A DNA stretch of 64,000 nucleotides from assembly GCA_027475525.1 (NCBI GenBank), contig JAMWFC010000131.1, positions 62,001 to 126,000 of the forward strand, given 5' to 3'. The position numbers and the translations under genes were made by a program. The DNA comes from Macrolepiota albuminosa (taxonomy: Eukaryota > Basidiomycota > Agaricomycetes > Agaricales > Agaricaceae). The number at the start of each line of letters is the position of its first letter. Positions within the stretch are counted from its first letter, which is position 1. The notes under the pieces are model-generated. The model had not been told where the DNA came from and did no database searches. It worked only from the letters and a program-made list of their open reading frames with translations. Shown piece by piece: positions 44,173-56,393 of the stretch.

Positions 44173-46193
44173 GTACTCGATCTGCGTTTTCTCGAACTCA
44201 CATTTCTCCGGTTTGAGGTAGAGCTGATACTGGCGGAGGCGGTCTAGGACTATGCAGGTGATCCGGCGGTGCTCCTCTAGTGTCTTGGTGTAGATGAGGA
44301 TATCGTCCAGATACACACACACCACCCCATCTGCTATGAGGTCCCGGAATATGTCATTCATCATGGTTTGAAAGGTGGCGGGGCTGTTGGTGAGCCCAAA
44401 GAACATTACCAATGGTTCAAACAGGCCCCGGTTGGTCCGAAACGCAGCCTTCCACTCGTCTCCCTCCTGGATGCGCACATTGTTGTAGCCCCAGCGGACG
44501 TCCAACTTGGTGAAGTAGCGTGCACCCCGGAGGTTGTTAATGAGTTCTGAGATGAGAGGGAGCGGGTAGCGGTTCTTGATGGTCATCGCATTAAGCACAC
44601 GATAATCTTGGACCAACCGGAGGGTGCCATCCTTCTTCTTGATGAAAAACACCGGAGAGGCCATCGGCGACTTTGAGGGTCGAATTCTTCCAGTTTTGAG
44701 ATTTTCCCGGAGGAAGGCATCTAGTTCATCCTGCTCCTTGGGCGCCAGTGGGTACACCTTGCAGTTGGCCGGCTTCGAGTCTGGTAGGAGCTCGATGGCA
44801 TGATCCCACTGCTTGCGCTCTGGGAGAGAATCAAACGAGGCCTTGGAGAAAACGTCCTCAAAGTCGTGCAGGTGGCCCGGGACAGTATCCCGGAATGGGC
44901 GAGGCGAGGTATTGGTGGCGAAGGCCTGGGCCAACCGTTGGGAAGTGGTCTGGCTGGCCCGGATCTCCTCTGCCGATGGCGGCGGACGCAACGCTGTGGC
45001 ATAGATGCGGTCCCCTACCTCAATGGCCTCGTCTGGTAATTCCGGGTCCGGGACTGGCAGGAATTCTCCTTCGCAACCGTCTTCCATGGTGGCCTCTCCA
45101 CCGCTGTGCCTGTCGTCCTCATAGAGGGCCTCTCTATGAGGGAACGCCAGGGGCAGAGAATTCAACAGGTCAAGGTTGGCGAAGGGGATGTGCCCTGCCC
45201 GGCAGGCCCGGATGGCTGCACGTTCCCGCACAGCGGTGCGCCGCTCTATCCTTGCCTCCTTCGCACAGGTGGCGCAGCGTCAGGGGCACCGACTCATGCT
45301 CACCTCTCCGGTAGTCCAGTCTATCTCCGGGTTGTGCTCCTGGAGCCACGTGTATCCCAGGATCATATCCTGCTTTCCCAAGCTGGTGACTGCAAAGGTG
45401 GCACGCTCGGCGTGGGCCGGAGCCACGTGTATCCCAGGATCATATCCTGCTTTCCCAAGCTGGTGACTGCAAAGGTGGCACGCTCGGCGTGGGCCCGATA
45501 GTGCAGAACCAGGTCTACAACGGCGCGGATGGAGCCTGCTTCATTGGGGGTACCGTCAATATTGTAGACCGGAATTGGGGAAGGGAGAGGGCGAGTCGTG
45601 AGTTGGTGTCAGGCCACGTAGTCAGCATCCACAAAGAGCCTGGTGGCTCCAGAATCTAGAAGAGCAGTCATGCTCCGGGTCTGCTGTGTGTCAGTTGTTT
45701 CGACCTCCACCTTTAGCCGGAGCGAGTTGGTCGAGGGTGTTGAGGCTACCACGTAGCGCCTCGGAAGGCGACGTTGCCAGGCAGGAATGCAGGGTCGAGG
45801 GGGCCCGGCAGGAGGAGTCGGCGAGGCCAGGGGGCTTTTAGATATGTCGAGGGGTGGGCTTACGATCGTAGGTGCCAAAGTGTCCTCAGGGGTTGTATTG
45901 GGCTCTTCTATGGACAGACATACAAATCGATTTGCACCAAGCGACGGGGGCGTACTCTTCACCCGTCGCTCCTCTAAAAATCCTCCGGGCTCCCTCCTTC
46001 TGACGCATCCGCACTCCGCTCCTGCTCCCGGGCCTCCGGCGCTGCCGTGTCTGGAGAGGGTGCTCCGGCTGCGTCCTTGGCTGCCAGGAGCTGCAGGAGT
46101 AGCTCTTCCTGCTCCTCCGGGGCTAGGTAACGCACCTCGAGGCCCAGCGGGCAACGGCGTGCAAAGTGACCAGGGGTGCCGCAGCGCCGGCAC
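44173..46193 (-). pseudogene. Element K protease and reverse transcriptase (N-terminal half of pol)
   Basis: Protease: ALLDSGATRLFVDADY near 45610-45660, TGA right after, then MILGYTWLQEHNPEIDW. A Cys-rich piece, CATCAKEARIERR, follows. RT: PVFFIKKKDGTLRLVQDYR, then [10 protein letters not shown] near 44310. The frame ends in the solo LTR at 44172. The 77-bp duplication at 45342-45495 disrupts the protease C-terminus. Pol overlaps gag by about 220 bp in another frame. Confidence 0.82.
45342..45495. repeat. 77-bp tandem duplication 17
   Basis: In K pol behind the protease. Confidence 0.95.
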
Positions 46194-47218
46194 AGAAGAG
46201 GTAGGTTGGCACGCTGGCGGGAGGAGTCCACATCCATAGGGGCCCCCGGGGGCAGTGTGGGCCCTGCGGAGGGAGCTGGGAGGCTGGGAGGGTGGAACAC
46301 AGCTGCTACGGGATGGGGGAGAGGGATCCGAGGACGCGGGGCTGTTGCCGTGGCCGGAGCTTGGCGCAGGCTGCGCTTAAGTTCCATGAGCTGCCACTGG
46401 TCCCGGGCCACTCGGTACCAGGAGGCGACTTGGTTGTCGGCTGGACGTCCTTCTGCAAGGTTGTCAATACGCTCCATCAGAGTGGATTGGAGCCCTTCCC
46501 GGAAGGTGAGGCAGAGTTGCAGTCCATCGGGGTACCCGGCCTGCTCAACTAGTGCCCGGAAGGAGTCAATGTATTCGTCCAGCGAGCGCCTCCCTTGTCC
46601 GTATTGATCCCTGTCTCGGAGGACCAGCGCAGCTGCCTTGGCTGGGTTCCGGGGGAAGAACTCGTCCCGGAACTCCTGCTCAAATGCGGCCCAGTTTGCA
46701 AACCCCGCAACACCTCCGGGGCGTCGGAAAACCTGCAGTGTGTAGGTGGCCGCTCTCCCAGACTTCATGTAGGAGAGAACCCATGCGATTTTCAGGTCGT
46801 CCGAGACGAAGTTGTCCCCGCAGAGCTGGATATAGGTGAGGCACAACTGTAGAAATCGTTCTCCGGTCACGCGGTCGCCATCGTAGGCATCCGGGATGGC
46901 CGGTCGGGGGAGGAGCGCACGTGGGGTCCCTTGGGTCCTCAGAGGATTTGGAGAGGATGGCTGAACAGCGGGGGGCAGTGCCGCTGCTGGGGTTGCGGTA
47001 GCAACCAAGGGAGTGGTGTTGAGATGCTCTAGGAGTGCCCGGAGGGAGTCGGAGATGGTTTTAGTGGTTTGTCAGAGGGTGGAGAGTTCGGTGGTGTGGT
47101 GAGTGAGGGAAGCTTGAGTAAGCTGCACTTGAGCCTCTAGGTGGAGCAAGCGAGTCCAGGCTTCATCCTGAGGAGCTGTAGCGTCCGGAGGAGTGTCTGA
47201 AGAGGCAAGCTGAGACAT
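45974..47218 (-). pseudogene. Element K gag
   Basis: Start at ATG 47218 (MSQLASSDTPPDATAPQ). A short coiled coil is interrupted by TGA near 47079 (CGA-type), then open to 45974. Capsid core: FLQLCLTYIQLCGDNF, AAFEQEFRDEFFPRNP, YIDSFRALVEQAGYP. Zinc knuckle CRRCGTPGHFARRC. The tail is Glu/Ala-rich. Confidence 0.85.
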
Positions 47219-47313
47219 AGAAGGTCCAGATGCTTAAAACTGGTGGAGAAGCGGTAGATAGGAGCCAGAGAATTCTTCTGACAGCTATGGGGGGCTTCCA
47301 GACCGGAATTAGG

Positions 47314-47324
47314 AGACTTGTTCT
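47314..47324 (-). promoter_or_regulatory. Primer site of K, complementary to its own LTR
   Basis: On the minus strand AGAACAAGTCT, two bases after the 5' LTR. The exact complement AGACTTGTTCT is in the K LTR (minus strand 47462-47452) and in the solo copies. This fits self-priming as in G. Confidence 0.55.
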
Positions 47325-47326
47325 GC

Positions 47327-47619
47327 TGTAAGGGCGACCTCTGGAGGTTGCGGCACTATCACACAACTGGCAGAGGGAAATCCAAAGTATATTAGAGCCA
47401 GTAACGACAGTACAATCAATAACTAATCACCTGGCAGAGGGAAATCCAAAGAGAACAAGTCTAAGGATTCCTCTGCCAGTGCGGCACATCAGTACGGGGG
47501 CGGACGGGCGTGGGAACAACTGTACAGTATCCAACGGCTAGCTCCGGGAGGCCGGGAGAACTCCAGGGCGTGGGAAATGAGGAAATTGTAACCAGACAAG
47601 AGCGAGGAGTCCCCTGACA
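47327..47619 (-). repeat. 5' LTR of element K
   Basis: 293 bp, ends as in the 3' copy. Solo copies elsewhere (498-518 bp) contain an additional TATATAA-bearing segment missing here. Confidence 0.9.
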
Positions 47620-49945
47620 ACAACATGTAGTTGATCCAGCGACATTGTCGTGGTGATAGATGCACTTGAGCCTTAAAAACTCAAGTGCCTTGTGGTCTGT
47701 AATGATATGGATCTTATACCCCATCAGCTTATCCTCCCACTTTAGAAGGGCTTCCAGGATAGCGAGTGTTTCCAACTCGTAAACAGCATAGTTCTGCTAT
47801 GCAGCAGTGAACTTATGGGACATAAATCCTGCTGGTTGGCAGGTTTGCCATGTTTTACCTTGGCCAAACATGGCCTCAACCCCAGTCTTCAATGCGTCGC
47901 ATATGAGCCAAATAGGCTCATCAATGCATGGATCAATTGGCCAGATCACTAGCATTTTCATGCAAATGCGCTTGATCATCTCGAAACACCGCTGATGCAG
48001 CGGTCTCCAGTGAAAAGGGGACCCATTCTGGGTCATGGCCATCAGTGGCCCAAAAGTTACCAATATAATTTACAAGTCCAACAAAACGCTGAATATCATT
48101 ATACATGCATGGGGTATGCTACTCTTGAATTCAATTGAGTTTATCTGTGTCCAGGTGAATACCCTTCTGATCAATGACATGACCGAGACAGTCTATACTA
48201 GGTGCATACAGTTTGCACTTCTTCTATTTGAGGTAGAGACTAGCCTTACGTAGTCGTTCGAATATGACTTGTAGGTGCTGCTCATGCTCCTTGATGGAAT
48301 CAGAAAAGATGAATATATCGTCTAAATAGACATGCATGAACTTCCCAATTACATCTTGGAAGATGGAGGTCATTAACCTCTGGAATGTCGCTAGTGCATT
48401 GCAATCACCAATCTGCATGATGTTACTTACGAATGTCCCCATCAAGGACAAAAACAATGTCTTCGGTATATCCTCTTCACGTATGCAAACCTGTTTGTAT
48501 GCATCCGTAAGGTTGATTTTTGACTTATATTTTGCTGTGGCGACATCTTCGTGGATGACTTCCTGATCTGAAAGGGGTGTTACGTCCTTGATTGTATTAT
48601 TTGCATTTATGTATCTGTTTGTTTTTTCACAAAGCTGATCCTGTAGTGCTCGTGGACAGCGAGGCAAGTGGTACTTGTACTGCTTATTATCGTCAATGAG
48701 ATTAATCTCATGATTAACCTCCCGCCACAAAGGAAGTTCTTCCTTTGTTCCATTGATGATATCAGCAAACTCATATTGCTATTGCTGGCGCAATTGAGGA
48801 ATATCTTCCTCAGTAAGGCTCACTGCCTTGCCTTTCTCTTTTGATATGCATGCTATTTGCGGCTGAACCTTTGGTTCAAATTGCTTCCGTAAGGCATGTA
48901 TGTGCTCTGTTGTGAGATCCTCTGGGTTCAACCTCACAACTGGTTGCCTCCTCACCACTCTTGTTGTGTTTGACAACAATTGCACACTTTTCGCCTTCAG
49001 CAATACACCATCAAATACAACATCCAACGCTTCAGAGATCTCATCCTCCCGTGCATAACAGTATACTTCTCCTGTCTGGGTCCACTGCACCCTTTCCATA
49101 GTATGCGTCACCATTGATGCTACCAACTCGTTCCACTCTTGTGGCATTCATGGGTCATATGCCCATTGCACTCCTGGCTGGGATACTGGTCAATCTATTA
49201 ACAATCTTGTGCTTTCCAACGTTCCCATTGTACTATATACCTCGTCCTTGACGAGATCCTCAATCTTTACTCAAGAGCTAGTCAGCTGACACTCCAGCAA
49301 CTCCACCCTGCGTCTACCACACTTATTTTTACGCTGTATAGCCTGCTTAGGCTTTCCATTTGTATACCCGACCACATCCAGATGCTTCCCCTTCTTCAGA
49401 GTTCCTTGAAACTCTTCCTCAGATATCAGTATAGCCAGTGAATCTGCTGGCAAGCTTTTCGGTGGGACATGTTCATCCTCCACCTCCTGTACAGTCACTC
49501 TCTTGTGACCATCTAGTCAGTTGTGTTCATCACGCCACTTTTCAGTTGCGCGATAGTGTCTCAGGTGCCCATCCGTGTCGTTTAACACGACTTTCTCTGC
49601 CTTCACAGGCACACCATTCACCACAACCATGTCATTTACAAAGTCCAACGACACCTTGTTCTTATGCATAAACAGCATACCGATAATCATATCATAGCAA
49701 TCAAAATTTGCTATGTCCACATACTCCTTGGTCGATGTCCCTGATGTCTTTATCTTCACTTCAGCATCAAACTGTACCATGGCACAACTCCCTATGGTCC
49801 CCAACTGGAGCATCAATGGCTCCTCTAGCTCATGAATGTGAATTGCATTAACGTGAGCAAACTGAGGCGTAATTCCTGTAATGGTACTTCCTGAATCCCA
49901 CAATGTCCAGGCAGGACGTCCATTGACATCCACGTAAGTTACCAA
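47620..49945 (-). pseudogene. Element H protease, RT and start of RNase H
   Basis: Protease TLWDSGSTITGITP (near 49890) and DMIIGMLFMHKNK. RT: NLTDAYKQVCIREED, then VYLDDIFIFS (near 48320). RNase H: WLICDALKTGVEAMFGQG and IHIITDHKALEFL. Many stops between 47780 and 48224 and between 48730 and 49517. The RNase H is cut at 47620 by K and resumes at 40660. Confidence 0.78.
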
Positions 49946-50020
49946 ACACTCCTTCTCTTCGGGAGTATATCATGGCCTCTGCAACTTATTGGTTGCTTTC
50001 TGCAGAGTGACACGTCTCAT

Positions 50021-50805
50021 TCAGACACGTTGATCTCCACGGCACTCAGTCAGTGCAAACAAGTGTTCCTCCTTGTCATCACGAGTATAGTAGTCACTGT
50101 TGTACATGTCCACTGTGACATATTTGTTGCCATCAATCTGGACGCTCTCAGCGTCATCCACTTCTGACCTGTCAGCCTCTACTTGTGGCTCTTCTTCTGC
50201 TTCCTCAACAACCTTGTTGTCCTCATCATCACTGACGACATTGCTAGGTGCCGCCGCCATATGAGCTGCTCGGATGTGTGCCTTAGGCAGGGCAGGACAT
50301 TCCTTAGCAAAATGCCTGACCTGACCACAGTTGTAGCATGCAGAGGAGTTCCTGGCAGGCCTTCTCTGGGCTGCTTCAGCCACTCCAGTGGGTTTGCTCA
50401 CCATATGCATTACAGGTGCTACACTCCCTCTTGCTGCCACTTGGTTTTGACCCAAACTGGGTCAACTATCTTTCACTGGCAAATACCCAGCAGGCTTCGA
50501 TCGAGGCTGTTGGCCTCCAGGGATTGTCTTGTGTATGACAAATTGGGGATTGCAATTGTTCTCCATCTCCAACCGTTTAGCCAGGAAGGTTCCCACCTTC
50601 ACTGCCTGACGGTTCATGGGTTCTTGGCATGAACTATGCTGTTCATAATAATTTGCAGTACGTGTCAACTGCTCATAGCAAATGGCATACGCCAAGAACT
50701 CAGTCACAGTATTGACCTCCGGAGACAAATTGTCATTGCATATCAACACCCTCCTCATATCTGCTGGTATTCTGTCCAGGAATGTCTCGTGAATTGTGTA
50801 TTTGT
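50021..50805 (-). pseudogene. Element H gag, C-terminal part
   Basis: Continues from the piece at 52823 after the solo LTR block: HETFLDRIPADMRRVL, FLAYAICYEQLTRTANYY, then zinc knuckle CYNCGQVRHFAKEC (near 50290-50340) and an acidic region. One stop near 50460 (TGA). Confidence 0.75.
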
Positions 50806-52818
50806 TGATAGGCTTCTACTTGGACTGAGCGCATCAAGGGGTACACTATAGGTCTACAACACAGGCTATACTCGAGATCCTAGCGATCCTCTCGGACACA
50901 GGAAACCATGGATCTTGGCACTCAATTATAGGCGCTGGATTATCAGTCTTAACTACCATGATCAGGCCTTCAGCATATACCATTTATTGACCTTGGAGTA
51001 TTAGGAGACCAGGGACTCTGGGCGCTAGCAAGACGGCGGGGACATGACTTTGACCAAACCCTGATCAATTCCATAAAGGGGTTAGCATTAGGCGCTGCCA
51101 TTGGACGAGGCACTTTAATCAGAAGTCTAAAGAATCAACAGCGACAGAACAGGATATACTTTAGCCCGACATTCTATTCATCAAAAATTGATACTAGATT
51201 TAGCACCGGCAGCAGAACTCACGGCATCTGTTGAGGATTTTCCGACCATACCCCGTCAAAGGCCTGGCCAATCGGAATTACACTAAAAAGTGAGCAGACT
51301 CCTACAAAAGTTTAAGTCAGTTTGGAGTCGCCATGGCCAATGGGCTATAACGCCGTTAGTCGCCGTTGCCCTATGCGTACCGGTTGCCGTTGACAGATCA
51401 CCGTTAGCTACAACCACAAGGAGAGGCGCTAATTGGTAGCGCTGCTGATAGGACCCCATACAGGATCAGTGCATCAATGGCAGGCGATGGCAACGCGGCA
51501 CCAACGCAGAATACCTTAGCGCGCGCTAATTATCCAATTTTGGCGATATTTGACGGCCGCGCATGGCAAGAAGCAGATCCGATCAATGATAGCGCCGACA
51601 GCAGCAAGAATGACAACTGACAGATGGCATCAGTCACTGACGACAGCGCTTAGGGAGAAGCCTGATGATCTATCAAAAACTGACGGACAGCTTGGCGTTT
51701 GACCTTGGCGTCTGACACCGCTTAGCGTCTTGATTTGGCGCCCAACGTCGCTTAGGTGTTCTGACAGGCAGAAGGGTGATGGATTGATGGTTTAGCACCG
51801 CGATCTGCCGCCTGGTGGTGCCAAGGGTCCTCAAAGGACGGTAGGGATCTGAAACCATTGGAGCTACCCCTATGAAATTTTCCAGTTTACCGCACTTTGG
51901 CAATGGTTGGTCACTGGCGACGGTGAACTCCTTGTAGTATATATAGTACTTACCGACTTGTACATAGAGACAGAAAACAATAGACCAGAGTTCACTACTC
52001 CCCTTACTTCAGCCTCCCTTACGCTCAAGAGCTCATTTACGGTCAGCAATGTTGAACTCATCGGCAGTTACAGACGCTCGCCAACACTCGACACACTCGC
52101 GCCTTACAACTACGGCAGGCATTATCGACGCTTAGACTTTGCTAAGCTTATCGTGCTCTTGGCGCTTACCATTGCCGTGTTCACTTACCGCTTTTTCCAT
52201 AGGCGCTTTACCTTAGCGCTTTACACTTGCCGACCTCGTTACCGACTTTACCCTATTTTTACAGATGCGTTCTCTGGGACCTGCCCGGGACTCCTCTCAT
52301 CACTTATAGCGCGCCCAACGCAAACTCTTGGTACGGTAACACTATTGTTACATTTGTTACTGACCAAACTTTGGGCGTCATCACCGCTAATGGACTCATT
52401 TTAAAAATATAATAGCGCATAGTATAAAAGATAGCTACTTGGGATGTACATAGCAACGAATCATAACCTCTTGAGCACCCAAGTTACTCTTAGCATTCAA
52501 ATCGCGCTAGCTTGCTCAAACTTTGTCACTAAGTTGGGTGCTAGCCTCGTTTATCCTGTCTTTGTCGTTTACGGTGCCATCTATGGGCACGCTACACTGC
52601 GCTATTCGCCTTGTCTTCTATATCTTCGTGTAAACTATGACGCTTACTGTTTGTCAGGTAGCACGCGAAGCGCTATCATCTAGCGTGTCATTTTAACACC
52701 TTGGCTTGAGCACACCGGAACTCTGTCGGGACTCCTCATAAACTACGCATGCCAAGCGCTGGAGACGGCATTGTACTGCGTATACGTCCAGCGCACCCAA
52801 CCACAGTTGGCGTCATCA
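50806..52818 (+). repeat. Solo B-type LTR with a nested A-type LTR
   Basis: Starts TGATAGGCTTCTACTT and ends GGCGTCATCA; flanked by TTGT on both sides (50802-50805 and 52819-52822). About 1070 bp without the nested LTR. Inserted in H gag. Confidence 0.9.
51446..52383 (+). repeat. Solo A-type LTR nested in the B-type LTR
   Basis: 938 bp, TGATAGGACCCC to GGGCGTCATCA. Flanks CTGC (51442-51445) and CCGC (52384-52387), one CpG transition apart. It is the cleanest reference copy of this LTR in the window. Confidence 0.92.
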
Positions 52819-52822
52819 TTGT

Positions 52823-53660
52823 CTGGATAGACTGCCATATTCTGTGCATGACCCACCAGATCATCATAAAATGTCTGGACACCAGTCTTAGCATTATACA
52901 CTGCCTTTTTAAAGGCATCCCAAGCTTCCTGCATTGTTGCAGCATTGACAAATTGATTATACAATCCTATCAGAACTTCTTTAAATGTCCAATGCAATTT
53001 GTTGCAATTAATGTGGAGGACATGGCAACGGAACCAATTCTGAGCCTCTCCCTCCATGGATTCGTGTAGCACGAATATCCTCTCCTGGTCCATGTTGTCT
53101 CTACCATAGCAGCAGGCTGCCAGGTGGTAGCAGACATCCATGGCCCAGTCCTCCAACTGGGAGAACCTATGCCCTCCAGCATATGCACGTATGTGCTTAC
53201 CATCAGATTTGCAGAGACTTACCTCCACAGGAAATTTAAACCTGACTCTAAGAGAGTCATCCACCAGACAAGTAAGGCGGTCATGCATATGATCCATATG
53301 GATCCTCACTGCCTTATTCATTCCAGGCATAGTTTCATGCAACTCATGAGGTGCGGGCATCAAAAATGCCTGAGGACTGCAAAACAGGTGTTCATTGGCC
53401 GTTCTTTCCAGCCATGAGGTGGGCTGTTGCCTCACTTCTTACTCTGCTGGTAATCCACCACCATGCCTGCCACCATTACAATGATTATTATCGTCTCAAT
53501 TGTTATTCCTATGATCATGACCTCCACCATTGTTATTGCAATGATTTGGCTCCCTCCTCTCGTAGTGATCACTACTATCATCACTACCACCCAGATCTCT
53601 GTCCAGTTGTAGTACTTGGTGGCAAGTATTACTGTAGTTCTGGGGCTTATTGGTAACTCA
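52823..53660 (-). pseudogene. Element H gag, N-terminal part
   Basis: Asn/Gly/His/Asp-rich start with stops near 53500 and 53440, then an open stretch from 53435: FLMPAPHELHETMPG, FKFPVEVSLCKSDG, WFRCHVLHINCNKLHWTF, GLYNQFVNAATMQEAWDAF, a Ty3-type capsid. Cut at 52822 by the solo LTR and continued at 50805. Confidence 0.75.
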
Positions 53661-53826
53661 GAAAGTTCCCTCTAATCCACACTGTTGCTTGCTGATTGCT
53701 TGAGGTAATGAGGTGCTTCACAGAATATTAAATACTCTGGTGGGCAGTAGAAGGTTCTCAGTCAACTCCAGCCTAAGCAGTTCACTCCCTGGGAACTGCC
53801 GAGCCTTTGTTTTCCAATAGACTTCC

Positions 53827-53980
53827 AAGAAGAGGTTCAATAAACTCTAGCCTAGGTGATTCACTCCCTGGGAACCACTGAGCCTTTGCCTATCAATTGC
53901 CTGAAGAAGAGGTTCAATAAACTCTAGCCTAGGTGATTCACTCCCTGGGAACCACTGAGCCTTTGCCTATCAATTGCCTG
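53827..53980. repeat. 77-bp tandem duplication 18
   Basis: In the H spacer upstream of gag. Confidence 0.95.
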
Positions 53981-54069
53981 GTTATTCTCTACTCTACTTG
54001 GACTATTTATACTAATTTTCCAGTGCACAGACCACCAGATCACATGACTTTTTGCTCTTGACCTCCCAG

Positions 54070-54223
54070 CATTCCTGACCTAATTTGTTGTTCCATTTTC
54101 CATTTTGGTGATGCATGTTTCAGTGCCACCATTCCATTCATCTCTTCATTCCTGACCTAATTTGTTGTTCCATTTTCCATTTTGGTGATGCATGTTTCAG
54201 TGCCACCATTCCATTCATCTCTT
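54070..54223. repeat. 77-bp tandem duplication 19
   Basis: At the edge of the 50-bp minisatellite. Confidence 0.9.
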
Positions 54224-54420
54224 TCTTTCCTCCATTCAATGCATGTTTCAGTGCCACCATTCCATTCATCTCTTCCTTCCTCCATTCAATGCATGTTTCA
54301 GTGCCACCATTCCATTCATCTCTTCCTTCCTCCATTCAATGCATGTTTCAGTGCCACCATTCCATTCATCCCTCCCTTCCTCCATTCAATGCATGTGCCA
54401 CCATTCTATTCATCTCTTTT
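54191..54420. repeat. 50-bp minisatellite
   Basis: Five tandem units starting CATGTTTCAGTGCCACCATT at about 54191, 54242, 54292, 54342 and 54392, period 50 bp. The last is shortened. Unlike the 77-bp duplications the units differ from each other, so these are genuine. Confidence 0.85.
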
Positions 54421-54951
54421 GACATCCCTCCATGCTTCTTTCCCTTTCCCCTTTCAGTCATATCAAATTGGGGATTGTCAGATCAGATCTTGATCTAGAT
54501 CATCACAATTTGATCCCCTTTTGTCACCTCTGCCAGCTCCCATGCTTCCCCTCCCCATAACAGTGGTTGGACTATTGTTGAGTTGATAGCTTGAGCTGGT
54601 CCCTGCCCTTTGTTCTGTACTGTCTGTGTATTTATTGGGGTGTTTTTGGAGATATAATTTGTTGAGACTGCTACCAGGAGGCTTACAGTTTTCAGCCCAT
54701 AATTAAATGTTTATTTTGACTTCTGGTGCATGTTGTGTCCCTGACTGCTGGTACAGCATTGTATCACAGTTCAGCAGTTCAAGCCGTGAATTGTCGCCAC
54801 ATGTCATCAACAGGCGTTACACCCTCACGCCCTTCAAAGGCTACCCCCTGGTTGTCAATCAACGGCTCACCATGATTGTGCAAGTCCTGGTTGTGTATCC
54901 TCTGGTAATTGACACGTTCATTCCAGTTATCTACTAGGTGGACACGTCGCA

Positions 54952-56205
54952 CTATGCATTGTGGTCATGTTTGCTCCTCAAGAATGTGGACTTTGTCCAC
55001 CTCTTCCTTGATAGTGACTTGCTTTTGTGCTTTTGAGGTGTCTTAACCTCCTGCACTGCAAGTAGTGCCTCTGGCTCTGCTGGAGTCATCGTCACAGTCT
55101 CTATCTTGGACAATGCCTGCTGAGGCACTCCACTGACAATGCATTGCAAGTTTGCAGCATTTTGATGCCTAACGTAGTCTTGCTGAGACTCATTGGCCTG
55201 ATGAGGCACATTTAGCAATTCCATTGCATTCGCAATTAATGGCGCTCGTTGGTGCACACTCATTTCACATTCTACTGAGTCAGCCAGAGTGGCCATTGAG
55301 ACTGCTGACCCTTGCACCATTTTGCGCTTGAGATATTCCACCACTTCAAGTTCGAAGATATGCACAAATAATTCAATATATTCAGTTGAATCTGCATGAG
55401 GTACATCGTGACTCCTAGCAGCCGGTAACTGTAGGTGCTTTACTATGTAAAGCTGCAGACACTTTTGCGTCAATTCCTTCACAACCGCTGGATATCAATC
55501 TAATACTAGCTGTAGCTGGATAGACAGGGTCGAATGTGACCTTTTGCTTTCCTCATCATCTGAGGATTCCAGCTTGGATTCTAAATTAAGAGCTCTTCTG
55601 AGGCCTCCATGCCTCACTTATGGCTGTTTGCCGGCTCTTCTATGCAACTCTGGTATTCTAGGCGCTGACAATGCCTTCTCTGACCTTACAGCCTCATTGT
55701 CCTCCCTATTGGCCACTATTACTGGTCCTTGCTTCTGTCCTTGTGTTGTCACTGACAATGGTCCTGGTTCAGTGGCAGCATCTGCCACATACTCCAAATG
55801 TTGCTCAGTTGGTACTGTCCGGAATAGAGTACTATGCGTGAATGCGCTGCCTTGTACCATTTCCAAGTACTGAGTAAGGTCCGGTTGACCTTTGGACTGA
55901 GCTGATGAGCTCTTGGGCAGTACTGGATACATCAATGAAGGCATTTAGCTCGCTGACAGCGATACTCCTGAGACCGTGGATCTCTCTCCTGGTTTACCAC
56001 CAGGCCGTACAATGGACATCATCCGTGATATGGATAGCCCACCCAGCATTCTAAAGCTCATGCTGACATTGCGAGGTATCTTTTCATCCTGCTTTGGCAG
56101 GGGCTGGTACGCAGACGTGGATTGCGTCTTTACAGCTTGAGACGCAGGTAGGTCACCTGTGTCTGCAGCTGGGAACGGAGGGTCCGGATCAAGGTAACCA
56201 GTCAT
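54952..56205 (-). pseudogene. Upstream extra ORF of element H
   Basis: Between the 5' LTR and gag. ATG at 56205 (MTGYLDPDPPFPAADTGDLP). The frame can be followed to 54952 with stops near 55945, 55617 and 55500. It has two related segments around the words MVQGSAF and MVQGSAV, a His/Leu helix (YIELFVHIFELEVVEYLKR) and a basic C-terminus (KHKSKSLSRKRWTKS). The family is not known. Position and strand suggest part of H, but a gene lying at the insertion site cannot be excluded. Confidence 0.5.
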
Positions 56206-56213
56206 GGAAGCAC

Positions 56214-56367
56214 ATTTTTGACGTGATGCCAACAGAAATCAAGAGGTTTTGGTAATGAGTTGCCTAGTTGGTAACAAGCCTAGAGTCTAAATTTTTGACG
56301 TGATGCCAACAGAAATCAAGAGGTTTTGGTAATGAGTTGCCTAGTTGGTAACAAGCCTAGAGTCTAA
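56214..56367. repeat. 77-bp tandem duplication 20
   Basis: Between the H upstream ORF and its LTR. Confidence 0.95.
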
Positions 56368-56393
56368 AGCTGATAGCAGAAGATTCAAAAAAA

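Larger units (their letters stand above)
40661..47619 (-). mobile_element. Element K: full-length Ty3/gypsy chromovirus, decayed
   Basis: LTRs at 40661-41058 and 47327-47619, perfect 5-bp duplication ACAAC (40656-40660 and 47620-47624). Minus strand order: self-priming site, gag (47218-45974), pol (about 46193-41070). A solo G-type LTR (43403-44172) interrupts RT. It inserted into RNase H of element H. No antisense gene: pol ends 11 bp from the 3' LTR. Several CGA-to-TGA stops and a lost integrase Asp make it non-autonomous. Confidence 0.92.
53661..54951. other. Untranslated stretch between gag and the upstream ORF of H
   Basis: About 1.3 kb without supported gene. It includes two 77-bp duplications (53827 and 54070) and a 50-bp minisatellite. 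Confidence 0.5.

Noticed and set aside
54115..54498. Plus-strand His/Phe-rich open frame
   Set aside because: It is produced by the 50-bp minisatellite; 50 is not a multiple of three and the peptide has no other support.
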